Below, piece after piece: positions 9,776 through 17,507 of a stretch of 44,817 nt of DNA; within the stretch, counting starts at the first letter, position 1, and every line of letters starts with the position of its first letter. The notes under the pieces are model-generated. The model saw only the letters and a list, made by a program, of their open reading frames with translations. It was not told where the DNA came from and searched no databases. Source of the DNA: Gammaproteobacteria bacterium (GTDB lineage: Bacteria; Pseudomonadota; Gammaproteobacteria; UBA6429; Thiohalophilaceae); contig JAUVEN010000009.1 of NCBI GenBank assembly GCA_030594815.1, positions 1 through 44,817 of the forward strand, written 5' to 3'. A program made the translations under genes and the position numbers.

Positions 9776-11089
9776 ATGCACATACATCATTTTCTAAAAT
9801 TTAATTTTTATGCAATTCTACTGCTATTAACATTGCTCGTTGTAAGCTTTTATTCCCGTTTATCTTTTGCGACAGAATCTCTTTTGGTTCCTTTAAATGC
9901 GGAAACTGAAATTGAAGTAACGGTATATAAACCAGTAGGTAGTCAGTCCAAAATAGTATTCCTTTGGCTATATTCAGAAGCGGGGCCACAAAAGTCTGAG
10001 CATGATATTGCAACGCAACTGGCTAAAAATAATGTCGAGGTTTGGCGTGTTGATCTTTTTGCTGCGCACTTTCTTCCTGTTGCCAGTAGCAGCATGGATC
10101 GTATACCCGATACCGACATCAGCGAACTCATTGAATATGCCTATAAGAAAACAGGAAAAAAAATTATTCCTGTTACTACCGGCCGCGGCAGTTTGCCTGT
10201 TTTAAAGGGAGCACGTCGCTGGCAAGTTCAATACAAAAATAGCCCGGCACTTGCTGTCGTTATTCTTATGAGCCCAAAATTTTATACTGAAACACCTGAA
10301 CCTGGCGTAGAAGGAAAATTACTTGATATTGTTGAGAAAACTAATCTGCCTCTTTTTGTACTCCAGCCAAAAAAATCTCCCTGGTACTGGAAGCTGGATA
10401 AAACAATTCCTGCATTAGAAAAAAGTGGCAGCGATGTATTTGTACAGCGTGTTAAAGGCGTACGGGATCGTTATTATTTCCGCCCTGATGCAGATAGTTA
10501 TGAACAAAAAATGAGTATTAAACTTCCGGCAACATTAAAACGTGCTGCTCTTTATTTAAATTCTCTACCCTATAAAAAGCGTTACGTGGATCATGCAGCG
10601 ACAAACAATAAACCGGTAAAAGTTCTCACAGGGAAAAAAGAACGCAAACTCGCTATCTATAAAGGTAATCCTGTAGCGCCTGAATTAATTTTAAGAGATC
10701 TTAATAATAAAGTAGTCGATCTCACTCAATTAAGAGGAAAAGTTATTCTGGTTAACTTCTGGGCAAGCTGGTGCCCTCCCTGTGTTCATGAAATGCCCTC
10801 AATGGAACGACTGCAAAAACATTTTTCTGCTAAAGATTTCCTCATATTGGGCGTTAATATGGCAGAGGATAGAAAAACCGTAGAACACTTTTTAAAAACA
10901 AAAGTAAATATTAGCTTCCCCATTTTATTTGATCACAAAGGTGATGCATTAAAACGCTGGGGAGTTTTTGCTTTTCCCACCAGTTACGTGATTGATAAGG
11001 CGGGCAATATTCGTTATGCCTTATTTGGTGGAGTTGATTGGGATACGAAAGAGATTAAAAATAAAATAAGTGGGTTAATTAATAAGTAG
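9776..11089 (+). CDS. Exported TlpA-like thiol-disulfide oxidoreductase with an extra N-terminal domain
   Basis: A 437-residue exported protein. The leader (residues 1-32, ending SFA/TES) is a signal peptide. Residues ~310-437 are a TlpA/ResA-type thioredoxin fold: VAPELILRDLNNKVVDL, VNFWASWCPPCVHEMP with the CPPC pair at Cys333/Cys336, and FAFPTSYVIDKAGNI with the cis-proline. Residues ~35-270 form a separate alpha/beta region (KIVFLWLYSEAG, PVTTGRGSLPVLKGARRW, ALAVVILMSP) resembling a degenerate alpha/beta hydrolase: GRGS sits where a GxSxG elbow would be. The TlpA part probably reduces or oxidises periplasmic thiols, for instance in cytochrome c maturation. The role of the N-terminal half is unknown. 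It stands alone, divergent from rubredoxin. Confidence 0.85.
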   Translation: MHIHHFLKFNFYAILLLLTLLVVSFYSRLSFATESLLVPLNAETEIEVTVYKPVGSQSKIVFLWLYSEAGPQKSEHDIATQLAKNNVEVWRVDLFAAHFLPVASSSMDRIPDTDISELIEYAYKKTGKKIIPVTTGRGSLPVLKGARRWQVQYKNSPALAVVILMSPKFYTETPEPGVEGKLLDIVEKTNLPLFVLQPKKSPWYWKLDKTIPALEKSGSDVFVQRVKGVRDRYYFRPDADSYEQKMSIKLPATLKRAALYLNSLPYKKRYVDHAATNNKPVKVLTGKKERKLAIYKGNPVAPELILRDLNNKVVDLTQLRGKVILVNFWASWCPPCVHEMPSMERLQKHFSAKDFLILGVNMAEDRKTVEHFLKTKVNISFPILFDHKGDALKRWGVFAFPTSYVIDKAGNIRYALFGGVDWDTKEIKNKISGLINK

Positions 11090-11209
11090 ATACCCTAGAC
11101 TTAATATTTATAAGTATTTTGTTTTAAACTGTGACGTTGCCACGTCTTTGCTATAGATAGTTATCATGTTTAAACTAGACTAAATAAAAAAAATGGAGTT
11201 TATGCCAAC

Positions 11210-12073
11210 ATGTCAGAATCTGAAGTTCATGATTTAGTTAAAAATGCCAGCAATTTAGTTTCTCTCCCTGAAATCTCTCTTAAGGTTAATGAATTAGCCA
11301 GCGACCCTGATGCAACCGCAGATGATATGGCAAAAGTTATCTCTCAGGATCCTGCACTGGTTGCGCGTATGTTAAAAATTGCTAACAGTGCCTTTTACGG
11401 ACTCTCATCTGAAGTTGAAACAATCACTCGTGCCGTTGCCATTCTTGGTACAAATAAAATTCGTGACCTGGTTTTATCAACAGCTGCCAGCGATACCTTC
11501 GATGGCATTCCGAACGATCTCATCACTATGCAAGACTTCTGGCACCACAGTTTATATTGTGGTTTGTTAGCTCAAATACTTGCGAAAAAATCTAAAAAGG
11601 TTCACGCAGAATCTATTTTTATAGCCGGTCTACTTCATGATATTGGTCAGCTTCTTATGTTCAACCAATTACCTGAAAAATCACATGAAGCTATTTTATT
11701 ATTAATGGAAGGCACCGAAGAATTAGAAACCTATGAAGCGGAAAGGCATGTGTTTGGCTTTGACCACATGCAAGTAGGTGCTGAACTGGTTAAACACTGG
11801 AAGCTTGCCCCTGTTCTGCAAGAGTGTGTTGAATTTCATCATGAACCACAAAGAGCAAAAGATTTCCCCGCTGAGGTTGCACTCATTAATATTGCCAATG
11901 CCGTTGCGGTTATGGCTGATTTTAATTCTATGAGTGAAGACGATGAAATCCCAATGATCAACAACATATCATGGGATTTAACCGGTTTATCAAGAGGTGA
12001 CCTCCCTGAAGCCATTAAAAAAGCACAAAAAGAAATCAAGGAAATTGAATCTGTTCTTTTTCCCGCTAAATAA
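11210..12073 (+). CDS. HDOD-domain signalling protein
   Basis: A 287-residue HDOD protein. Residues ~15-215 carry the hallmark LPEISLKVNELASDP, ISQDPALVARMLKIANSAFYGL, ITRAVAILGTNKIRDLVLS and the HD-like FIAGLLHDIGQLLMF. HDOD domains are related to HD phosphohydrolases but usually lack the full metal site; they act as signalling scaffolds in motility, DNA repair and c-di-GMP networks. No second domain is attached. The ribosome binding site GGAG sits about ten bases before the ATG at 11210. The precise role is not deducible. Confidence 0.88.
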   Translation: MSESEVHDLVKNASNLVSLPEISLKVNELASDPDATADDMAKVISQDPALVARMLKIANSAFYGLSSEVETITRAVAILGTNKIRDLVLSTAASDTFDGIPNDLITMQDFWHHSLYCGLLAQILAKKSKKVHAESIFIAGLLHDIGQLLMFNQLPEKSHEAILLLMEGTEELETYEAERHVFGFDHMQVGAELVKHWKLAPVLQECVEFHHEPQRAKDFPAEVALINIANAVAVMADFNSMSEDDEIPMINNISWDLTGLSRGDLPEAIKKAQKEIKEIESVLFPAK

Positions 12074-12096
12074 TACCTTCAAGCATTATGTCTGTC

Positions 12097-12438
12097 TTAA
12101 TCAAACTGACGATGGTAGATAAAAAGGAGCTTATGTTTATTAACCCTTATCTTTAAACGCTGACTACTATTTTTAGCCGTATCATCTTCTGGACCAAAAT
12201 CCAGATATTTATCAATCTTGTTACCGAGTAAGTAATTCAGTAATTGATGCTCGACGCGACTTTTAATCTGTCCTTGAGATAATTCAAAGGACTTACCTTC
12301 TTCAATATTTTGTGTCACGTTAAGTGGCTGACTTTGGATGTCAGAATAGAATTTACCCGCATGCAGTACCTCAGCAGGCAAGGCTATTAAAAAAAATGTT
12401 ATGAATAAAACATAGATGTTTTTAATGGCAAATTTCAT
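12097..12438 (-). CDS. Small exported protein of unknown function
   Basis: A 113-residue protein if translation begins at the ATG at 12438, which has GGGAGGCGATT directly before it; an upstream ATG at 12477 gives 13 further residues without a better ribosome site. The N-terminus MKFAIKNIYVLFITFFLIALPAEVLHA is a signal peptide with an LHA/GKF-type cleavage site. The mature part is small and charged, with KSRVEHQLLNYLLGNKIDKYLDFGP and a basic end (RLKIRVNKHKLLFIYH). I recognise no family. It converges with the HDOD gene (23-base gap). Confidence 0.6.
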   Translation of the reverse strand: MKFAIKNIYVLFITFFLIALPAEVLHAGKFYSDIQSQPLNVTQNIEEGKSFELSQGQIKSRVEHQLLNYLLGNKIDKYLDFGPEDDTAKNSSQRLKIRVNKHKLLFIYHRQFD

Positions 12439-12795
12439 AATCGCCTCCCATCTTCCTTCTATGACAAAACCAAACAACAGCTATTTGTCATAATTAAAAT
12501 ATGGTTATTAAATTATTCCTTTGCTCCCTTGATTTAGTCGATTTCACCAGTCAGTAACATTCTCGATTTCTAAACAAAAAGACATTAAATACCATACATA
12601 CCTGGTTAGACTGCCCATTTTGGCCCATGTTCAATACATTTCTGCCCTTTTTTTGGAGCTAAGTCATTGATAAAACGCTAATTAGTCCCTTTGGTTTGTT
12701 CATGCACATTCACCGGTGTACAATCGGCGCCCTTAGTTATCTTGCTTACTTTGCGGTAATCCCTTTTTTCTCTTATTTTTAATTTGGAGCACATC
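12439..12795. other. Intergenic region upstream of hslV
   Basis: About 360 bases between the divergent small exported protein and hslV, holding promoters for both. It contains no gene. I looked for a classical heat-shock (sigma-32) promoter with CTTGAAA and CCCCAT boxes and saw only partial matches (for example CCCATTTT near 12617). A sigma-70-like promoter is listed separately. Confidence 0.5.
12696..12724 (+). promoter_or_regulatory. Candidate sigma-70 promoter for hslV
   Basis: TTGTTC (12696-12701) and TACAAT (12719-12724) are separated by 17 bases, giving a start near 12731 and a leader of about 65 bases before the hslV start codon. Found by eye only. Confidence 0.4.
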
Positions 12796-13335
12796 TTGGA
12801 ACAATATCGAGGTACTACCGTCCTTTCAGTTCGCCGTGGCAATAAAGTCATTATTGGCGCAGATGGTCAGGCGACCCTGGGCGATACCGTAATGAAAAGC
12901 AATGTGCGCAAAGTTCGCCGTCTATATAATGATAAGGTGATTGCGGGTTTTGCTGGCGGAACAGCAGATGCCTTTACCTTATTTGAGTACTTTGAAGCGA
13001 AACTTGAAAAGCACAATGGTCAGCTCGTTCGTGCTGCCGTCGAAATGGCAAAGGATTGGCGTACAGACCGAACCTTGCGACGTTTAGAGGCCCTGCTTGC
13101 CGTTGCTGATGCAGAAGCTTCCCTCATAATTTCAGGTAATGGTGATGTTATAGAGCCCGAGCATGGCATTATGGCGATTGGTTCAGGCGGTAATTATGCA
13201 CTCTCAGCCGCTCGTGCACTCATCAAAAATACTGAACTGGATGCCAAAGAAATTACCACCGAGGCCTTGAATATTGCCGGCGACATCTGCATCTATACTA
13301 ACCATAATTTGGTTTTTGAAGAGCTGGAATTCTAG
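12796..13335 (+). CDS. hslV: ATP-dependent protease proteolytic subunit HslV
   Basis: The threonine peptidase of the HslUV complex, 179 residues (usual ~175). I place the start at the TTG at 12796 ([15 protein letters not shown]) because GGAG lies 6-9 bases upstream of it; an in-frame TTG at 12784 would overlap that ribosome site. The catalytic threonine is the first T of TTVLSVRR, so a six-residue MEQYRG propeptide must be removed to expose it, unlike enterobacterial HslV where only Met is removed. GADGQATLG and [11 protein letters not shown] are family motifs, and the protein ends EELEF. Paired with hslU downstream, but separated by a repeat-filled 242-base gap. Confidence 0.95.
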   Translation: MEQYRGTTVLSVRRGNKVIIGADGQATLGDTVMKSNVRKVRRLYNDKVIAGFAGGTADAFTLFEYFEAKLEKHNGQLVRAAVEMAKDWRTDRTLRRLEALLAVADAEASLIISGNGDVIEPEHGIMAIGSGGNYALSAARALIKNTELDAKEITTEALNIAGDICIYTNHNLVFEELEF

Positions 13336-13382
13336 GAAAACCACGCCATATAACAAAATTAATGAGTTAAAATTCTATTTTT

Positions 13383-13521
13383 TGTAGGTTCGAAATTTTG
13401 TACATGGACGTACTTATGCTGCGATGGCAAGGAAGCCATTGAGCAGCCATTCGAACGCGGTGTGACTATTAACCACAGTAGTTGGTTTTTACCTCTGCGT
13501 GCGAATGAATTCGCACCTACA
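13383..13521. repeat. Composite REP-like element between hslV and hslU
   Basis: The ends are inverted: TGTAGGT at 13383 and ACCTACA at 13515-13521. The right end holds a compact palindrome GTGCGAAT-GA-ATTCGCAC (13499-13516) of the same type as the pair at 23827-23897. The interior has a further stem (ATGGC/GCCAT around 13424-13439). It fills most of the hslV-hslU gap and could form structure in the shared transcript. Confidence 0.7.
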
Positions 13522-13577
13522 AGAAACGGCTAACAACTTTAGTTAAGAAGTATTAAATTTAAAGTGAACTATTTATT

Positions 13578-14930
13578 ATGTCTCAAATGACACCCCAGGA
13601 AATTGTTAACGAACTCGATAAACACATTGTCGGCCAGGCAGCAGCAAAACGCGCTGTTGCGATTGCCTTAAGGAACCGCTGGCGTCGTAGCCAGGTGGAT
13701 GAAAGTTTACGTAACGAGATCACGCCTAAAAATATTTTAATGATTGGGCCAACTGGCGTGGGTAAAACCGAAATTGCGCGTCGTTTAGCAAAACTTGCAC
13801 GAGCACCCTTTTTAAAAATTGAAGCGACTAAGTTTACTGAAGTTGGTTATGTTGGTCGTGATGTCGAGTCCATTATTCGTGACCTGATGGAAATCTCTAT
13901 CAAACTCACACGCGAAAACGCAATGGAAGATGTGCAAACAAAAGCAGAAGATGCTGCTGAAGAACGCATCCTTGATATTTTATTACCTCCTGCTCGTGAC
14001 TATCGTTCCAATGAAAGCACTGATGACTCAGAGCCTGCAGACAAAGACGAAAATCCAACCCGGCAAAAATTTCGTAAAAAACTCCGTGAAGGTGATCTAG
14101 ACGATAAAGAAATCGATATTGAAATTAATACTCCGCAAATAGGCGTTGAAATCATGGCGCCTCCAGGCATGGAAGAAATGACCAGCCAGTTACAAGGTAT
14201 GTTTCAAAACCTGGGCAGTAATCAAACTAAACGCACACGTAAGTTACCTATAAAACAGGCTTTTAAACTGCTGGTTGATGAAGAAGCGGCAAACCTGATT
14301 AATGAAGAAGAAATAAAAGAAGATGCATTAAATAATGTTGAACAACATGGCATTGTCTTTCTGGATGAAATGGACAAAATTGCTAAGCATGGTGAAACCA
14401 GTGGTGCAGATGTTTCTCGTGAAGGGGTGCAACGCGACTTACTCCCTTTAGTTGAAGGTTCAACGGTTTCAACAAAATACGGCATGGTAAAAACAGATCA
14501 TATTTTGTTTATTGCTTCAGGCGCATTTCACCTCACAAAACCATCTGATTTAATTCCGGAATTACAAGGCCGTTTCCCAATTCGTGTTGAACTTGATGCC
14601 TTAACCTCAGATGATTTCATGCGCATTCTGGTTGAACCCGATGCCTCACTTACCGAACAGTATCGCGCTTTACTTGCAACCGAAGGTGTCACGCTCACTT
14701 TTACTGAAGACGGTATTCGTCGTATGGCTGAAACTGCTTTTCAGGTAAATGAAAATACTGAAAATATTGGCGCACGACGCTTACACACAATACTCGAACG
14801 ATTACTTGAAGAAGTATCCTTTACCGCATCCGAAAACAGCGGTTCAGACATTAAAATCACTGCAGAATATGTGGATGAAAATATTTCTGAATTAGCGCAG
14901 GATGAAGACCTGAGCCGATATATATTGTAA
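13578..14930 (+). CDS. hslU: ATP-dependent protease ATPase subunit HslU
   Basis: The AAA+ unfoldase of HslUV, 450 residues (E. coli 443). Walker A is GPTGVGKT (57-64), Walker B is [11 protein letters not shown], and the pore motif [15 protein letters not shown] is present. The charged stretch around 145-185 is the family-specific I domain. The C-terminal tail EDLSRYIL is the segment that inserts into HslV to activate it, and it is intact. It lies downstream of hslV in the standard order; the gap carries a REP-like element, so co-transcription is likely but not as tight as usual. Confidence 0.97.
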   Translation: MSQMTPQEIVNELDKHIVGQAAAKRAVAIALRNRWRRSQVDESLRNEITPKNILMIGPTGVGKTEIARRLAKLARAPFLKIEATKFTEVGYVGRDVESIIRDLMEISIKLTRENAMEDVQTKAEDAAEERILDILLPPARDYRSNESTDDSEPADKDENPTRQKFRKKLREGDLDDKEIDIEINTPQIGVEIMAPPGMEEMTSQLQGMFQNLGSNQTKRTRKLPIKQAFKLLVDEEAANLINEEEIKEDALNNVEQHGIVFLDEMDKIAKHGETSGADVSREGVQRDLLPLVEGSTVSTKYGMVKTDHILFIASGAFHLTKPSDLIPELQGRFPIRVELDALTSDDFMRILVEPDASLTEQYRALLATEGVTLTFTEDGIRRMAETAFQVNENTENIGARRLHTILERLLEEVSFTASENSGSDIKITAEYVDENISELAQDEDLSRYIL

Positions 14931-14936
14931 TTTTTT

Positions 14937-15053
14937 GCCACGAAGGGCACGAAGAACACCAAGAAAATATAAACATTAATAAACCCCGTACCCCCAACAC
15001 CCACCCGTGGTTTTTTCTTGTCTTACTTTGTGCTCTTCGTGTCCTTGGTGGCC
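14937..15053. repeat. Long imperfect inverted repeat (CACGAAG family, copy 1)
   Basis: The left arm, starting GCCACGAAGGGCACGAAG at 14937, pairs with the right arm 15022-15053, whose reverse complement starts GCCACCAAGGACACGAAG. About 60 bases lie between. The right arm ends some 30 bases before the DUF971 start. The element recurs at 16437-16577. Confidence 0.8.
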
Positions 15054-15083
15054 AACCCTTTTTAAAAAGTTTAGGAACAAAAA

Positions 15084-15452
15084 ATGATTAAACCTACAGA
15101 TATTAAACTTCACCAGGCTTCGCATGTACTTGAAGTTATTTTTAGTGATGGAAAAACATTTAACCTGCCTGTTGAATACTTACGTGTGTATTCTCCTTCT
15201 GCTGAAGTACAGGGCCATGGTCCGGGTCAGGAAGTTTTACAATTCGGCAAACAAGATGTAAACATCACCCAGATTGAAATGATTGGTAATTATGCCATTC
15301 AACCTTTTTTTGATGATAACCATGATACCGGGATTTTCTCCTGGGAAACATTATATGAGCTGGGTGAAAACTATGAAGAAAACTGGAAAAGCTATCTGCA
15401 ACGCTTAAAAGATGCTGGTAAAGATCGTCCAGAGCCTAAGCACGGTAATTAA
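15084..15452 (+). CDS. DUF971 / gamma-butyrobetaine hydroxylase N-terminal-like protein
   Basis: A 122-residue protein of the DUF971 family, the fold found at the N-terminus of gamma-butyrobetaine hydroxylase but here standing alone. Visible features are IKLHQASHVLEVIFSDGKTFNLPVEYLRVYSPSAEVQGHG and IGNYAIQPFFDDNHDTGIFSWETLYELG. In related gammaproteobacteria the gene sits between hslU and ubiE, as here. Stand-alone members have been linked to Fe-S or ubiquinone-related processes only through context, and I assign no activity. A ribosome site is visible as TTTAGGAAC before ATG 15084. Confidence 0.88.
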   Translation: MIKPTDIKLHQASHVLEVIFSDGKTFNLPVEYLRVYSPSAEVQGHGPGQEVLQFGKQDVNITQIEMIGNYAIQPFFDDNHDTGIFSWETLYELGENYEENWKSYLQRLKDAGKDRPEPKHGN

Positions 15453-15460
15453 AATTTAAT

Positions 15461-15640
15461 CCCCCCCCCCCCACCCTAGCCCTCCCCTTCAAAGGGACGA
15501 GCCCATGGACGGGCGAAGTTACGACTCCATGGATGGAGGAGCTAGAGCAACGCAGGACGCAGTTGCCGAGAACAATGCATTAGGGCAGGACGCCCGTAAG
15601 TAGAATAACGCAGGAGCAGTTGTCGAGGGAATAACACCTC
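15461..15640. repeat. C12 run and mixed repeat remnants between DUF971 gene and ubiE
   Basis: Starts with twelve consecutive C (15461-15472), then ACCCTAGCCCTCCCCTT (15473-15489), the C-rich half of the GGGGAGGG family seen at 25989 and 28864. Further on are small palindromes: GCCCATGGACGGGC (15501-15514), CTCCATGGATGGAG and GGGCAGGACGCCC near 15583. The last resembles GGGCAGGAAGCCC at 42943. No gene is present. The long C run is a slippage-prone or assembly-sensitive spot. Confidence 0.65.
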
Positions 15641-15680
15641 AACTGCAGAAATCGACCTTAATTCCGGTTATAATCAAACC

Positions 15681-16427
15681 ATGAAAGACGACACTACACA
15701 TTTTGGTTTTGAACAGGTTGCTTACGACGACAAAGTAAATAAAGTCGCGGGTGTTTTCCATTCCGTTGCTGCTAAATATGATGTCATGAATGACTTAATG
15801 TCATTCGGTATTCATCGTGTCTGGAAACGCTATACCATTGAAATGAGCGGCGTCCGTCATGGCCATAATGTACTTGATCTAGCCGGTGGCACGGGTGACC
15901 TGGCAGCAAAATTTGCACGCATCGTCGGTCAGGAAGGCTCTGTCACTATCGCTGACATTAATGACTCCATGTTAAAGGTTGGTCGCGAACGTTTAATTGA
16001 TAAAGGTATAGCCGGAAATACTCAATACGTTCAGGCTAATGCTGAATGCCTGCCTTTCCCTGACAATCATTTTGATGCCATCACCATCGCATTTGGTCTA
16101 CGTAACGTAACAGATAAAGATGCTGCCTTACGTTCAATGTTTCGCGTATTAAAACCCGGCGCTCCTTTGCTCGTACTGGAATTCTCCAAACCAGAATCTG
16201 CATTATTAGGCAAAATATACGACACTTATTCATTCAAGCTGTTACCGTTTATGGGTAAAGTCATTGCAGATGATCCTGACAGCTATCGTTATCTTGCTGA
16301 ATCTATTCGTATGCACCCTGATCAGGAAACCTTAAAAGGTATGATGGTTGATGCAGGTTTTGAAAAATGTGAATATTTTAATTTAACCGGTGGTGTGGTT
16401 GCTTTGCATCGTGGTTATAAAATCTAA
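15681..16427 (+). CDS. ubiE: Ubiquinone/menaquinone biosynthesis C-methyltransferase UbiE
   Basis: An S-adenosylmethionine-dependent methyltransferase of 248 residues (E. coli 251) that adds the C-2 methyl of ubiquinone, or demethylmenaquinone in organisms that make it. Motifs: [25 protein letters not shown] at the start, SAM loop [52 protein letters not shown] and the C-terminal [13 protein letters not shown]. It belongs to the ubiE-ubiJ-ubiB set; ubiJ follows after a repeat element, and ubiB is displaced to 22117. Confidence 0.97.
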   Translation: MKDDTTHFGFEQVAYDDKVNKVAGVFHSVAAKYDVMNDLMSFGIHRVWKRYTIEMSGVRHGHNVLDLAGGTGDLAAKFARIVGQEGSVTIADINDSMLKVGRERLIDKGIAGNTQYVQANAECLPFPDNHFDAITIAFGLRNVTDKDAALRSMFRVLKPGAPLLVLEFSKPESALLGKIYDTYSFKLLPFMGKVIADDPDSYRYLAESIRMHPDQETLKGMMVDAGFEKCEYFNLTGGVVALHRGYKI

Positions 16428-16436
16428 ATAAATTTA

Positions 16437-16577
16437 GCCACCAAGGGCACGAAGAACACAAAGGTAAATATTGATGCTAAAGATTAAAACCGAAAGCACA
16501 GTGTAAACTTTTAAAATTCTTCCCGCTGGTTTTTTTATTATTTGGTTTGTCTTGGTGTTCTTCGTGCCCTTGGTGGC
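16437..16577. repeat. Long imperfect inverted repeat (CACGAAG family, copy 2)
   Basis: The left arm GCCACCAAGGGCACGAAG (from 16437) pairs with the right arm (16546-16577), whose reverse complement begins with the same GCCACCAAGGGCACGAAG. About 80 AT-rich bases form the loop. It lies between the ubiE stop and ubiJ start and shares arm sequence with copy 1 at 14937. Confidence 0.85.
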
Positions 16578-16607
16578 TAATAGTTTTTTCGCATGTATAA
16601 TTCATAA

Positions 16608-17237
16608 ATGAGTTTAACCACAGAAATCATTCTTACCCTGACCGAAGCCCTTGAGACTTCGATTAACCTCGTCCTTAAAAAAGATCCTGAAACGCTTAAA
16701 AAATTTAGTGCATTACAAGGCAAAGTAATCGCCTTTGAGCTTAGTGAACTCGATTTAACTCTCTATCTCTTTCCACATAGCGAAGGTGTGCAAGTTCAAT
16801 ATTTATATGAAGGGCAGGCTGATACCACCTTGCAAGGTAGTCCCCTGGCCTTTATAAATATGTCACTGGGTGATTCCACCGAAAGTTTTTTCAGCGGTGA
16901 AGTGCGTATCAAAGGCGATATCGAGCTTGGTCAACATTTCAAACGTATTTTGGATCAGCTCGATTTAGACTGGGAAGAATGGTTATCTGAATACAGTGGT
17001 GACCTTATTGCATTTAAAGCTGGCAGCCTGATACGTAATTTAAATGCATGGGGCAAAGACACGCTTAAAATCCTAAAGCTGGATGCAAGTGAATATATAC
17101 AGGACGAAGGTCAATTAAGCCCGTATCCTGAAGAAATAGAATATTTTGCTGATAATGTAAGCCAGTTACGTGATGATACTGCCAGATTAGAGGCACGAAT
17201 TTTGCGTCTACAAAAACTTAAACAAGAACCCGCATAA
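16608..17237 (+). CDS. ubiJ: Ubiquinone biosynthesis accessory factor UbiJ (SCP2-like)
   Basis: A 209-residue protein with an N-terminal SCP2-like lipid-binding domain (INLVLKKDPETLKKFSALQGKVIAFELSELDLTLYLFP, QYLYEGQADTTLQGSPLAFINM, FFSGEVRIKGDIELGQHFKRIL) and a C-terminal coiled-coil (YFADNVSQLRDDTARLEARI). It is an accessory subunit of the soluble ubiquinone biosynthesis complex and is thought to bind the polyprenyl intermediates together with UbiK. It directly follows ubiE apart from the repeat, and is separated from ubiB by about 4.9 kb of unrelated genes. Confidence 0.92.
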   Translation: MSLTTEIILTLTEALETSINLVLKKDPETLKKFSALQGKVIAFELSELDLTLYLFPHSEGVQVQYLYEGQADTTLQGSPLAFINMSLGDSTESFFSGEVRIKGDIELGQHFKRILDQLDLDWEEWLSEYSGDLIAFKAGSLIRNLNAWGKDTLKILKLDASEYIQDEGQLSPYPEEIEYFADNVSQLRDDTARLEARILRLQKLKQEPA

Positions 17238-17324
17238 ATCCTCCTTTTGCAGCTATATAAAACGTATTTTTACACTATAGTTTAGTGCTTAAAATTTCCA
17301 ATTTTTTAATTGATCGCGTATCCT

Positions 17325-17352
17325 TTGCACCTGTTTTTTAGACTCATATATA
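17325..17352 (+). promoter_or_regulatory. Candidate sigma-70 promoter upstream of the PFK leader
   Basis: TTGCAC (17325-17330) and TATATA (17347-17352) are separated by 16 bases, predicting a start near 17359. Transcription from here would read the 15-codon mini-ORF, the terminator at 17427-17467 and then PFK. Found by eye only. Confidence 0.45.
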
Positions 17353-17370
17353 AGTTCAGGGTTCTGTTTT

Positions 17371-17418
17371 ATGAATGACACAAATAACAATATTATTAAC
17401 CCGGAAGAAAGTGCTTAA
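17371..17418 (+). CDS. Possible 15-codon leader peptide upstream of PPi-PFK
   Basis: ATG at 17371 to TAA at 17416-17418 encodes MNDTNNNIINPEESA, with five asparagines. A moderate ribosome-site-like CAGGGT lies about 11 bases upstream. The stop is only eight bases before the 5' arm of the terminator at 17427. The start region TATGAAT (17370-17376) is complementary to ATTCATA (17419-17425), so the start codon could be masked by pairing. The array resembles an attenuator leader; it may equally be a chance ORF. Confidence 0.3.
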   Translation: MNDTNNNIINPEESA

Positions 17419-17426
17419 ATTCATAT

Positions 17427-17467
17427 AATGCCTGCAATCATTTTTAATGTTGCAGGCATTATTTTTT
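17427..17467 (+). terminator. Rho-independent terminator between ubiJ and PPi-PFK
   Basis: AATGCCTGCAA (17427-17437) pairs perfectly with TTGCAGGCATT (17450-17460), followed by ATTTTTT. It could end ubiE/ubiJ transcription, or act conditionally in the PFK leader because only 40 bases separate it from the PFK start codon. Confidence 0.85.
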
Positions 17468-17507
17468 ACAACATAAACAATTTATTTTTAAATTAGAGGA
17501 AAACAAC

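Noticed and set aside
12600-12640. Heat-shock sigma-32 promoter for hslV
   Set aside because: Only a partial CCCATTTT box is present and no CTTGAAA at the right spacing, so I did not call it.
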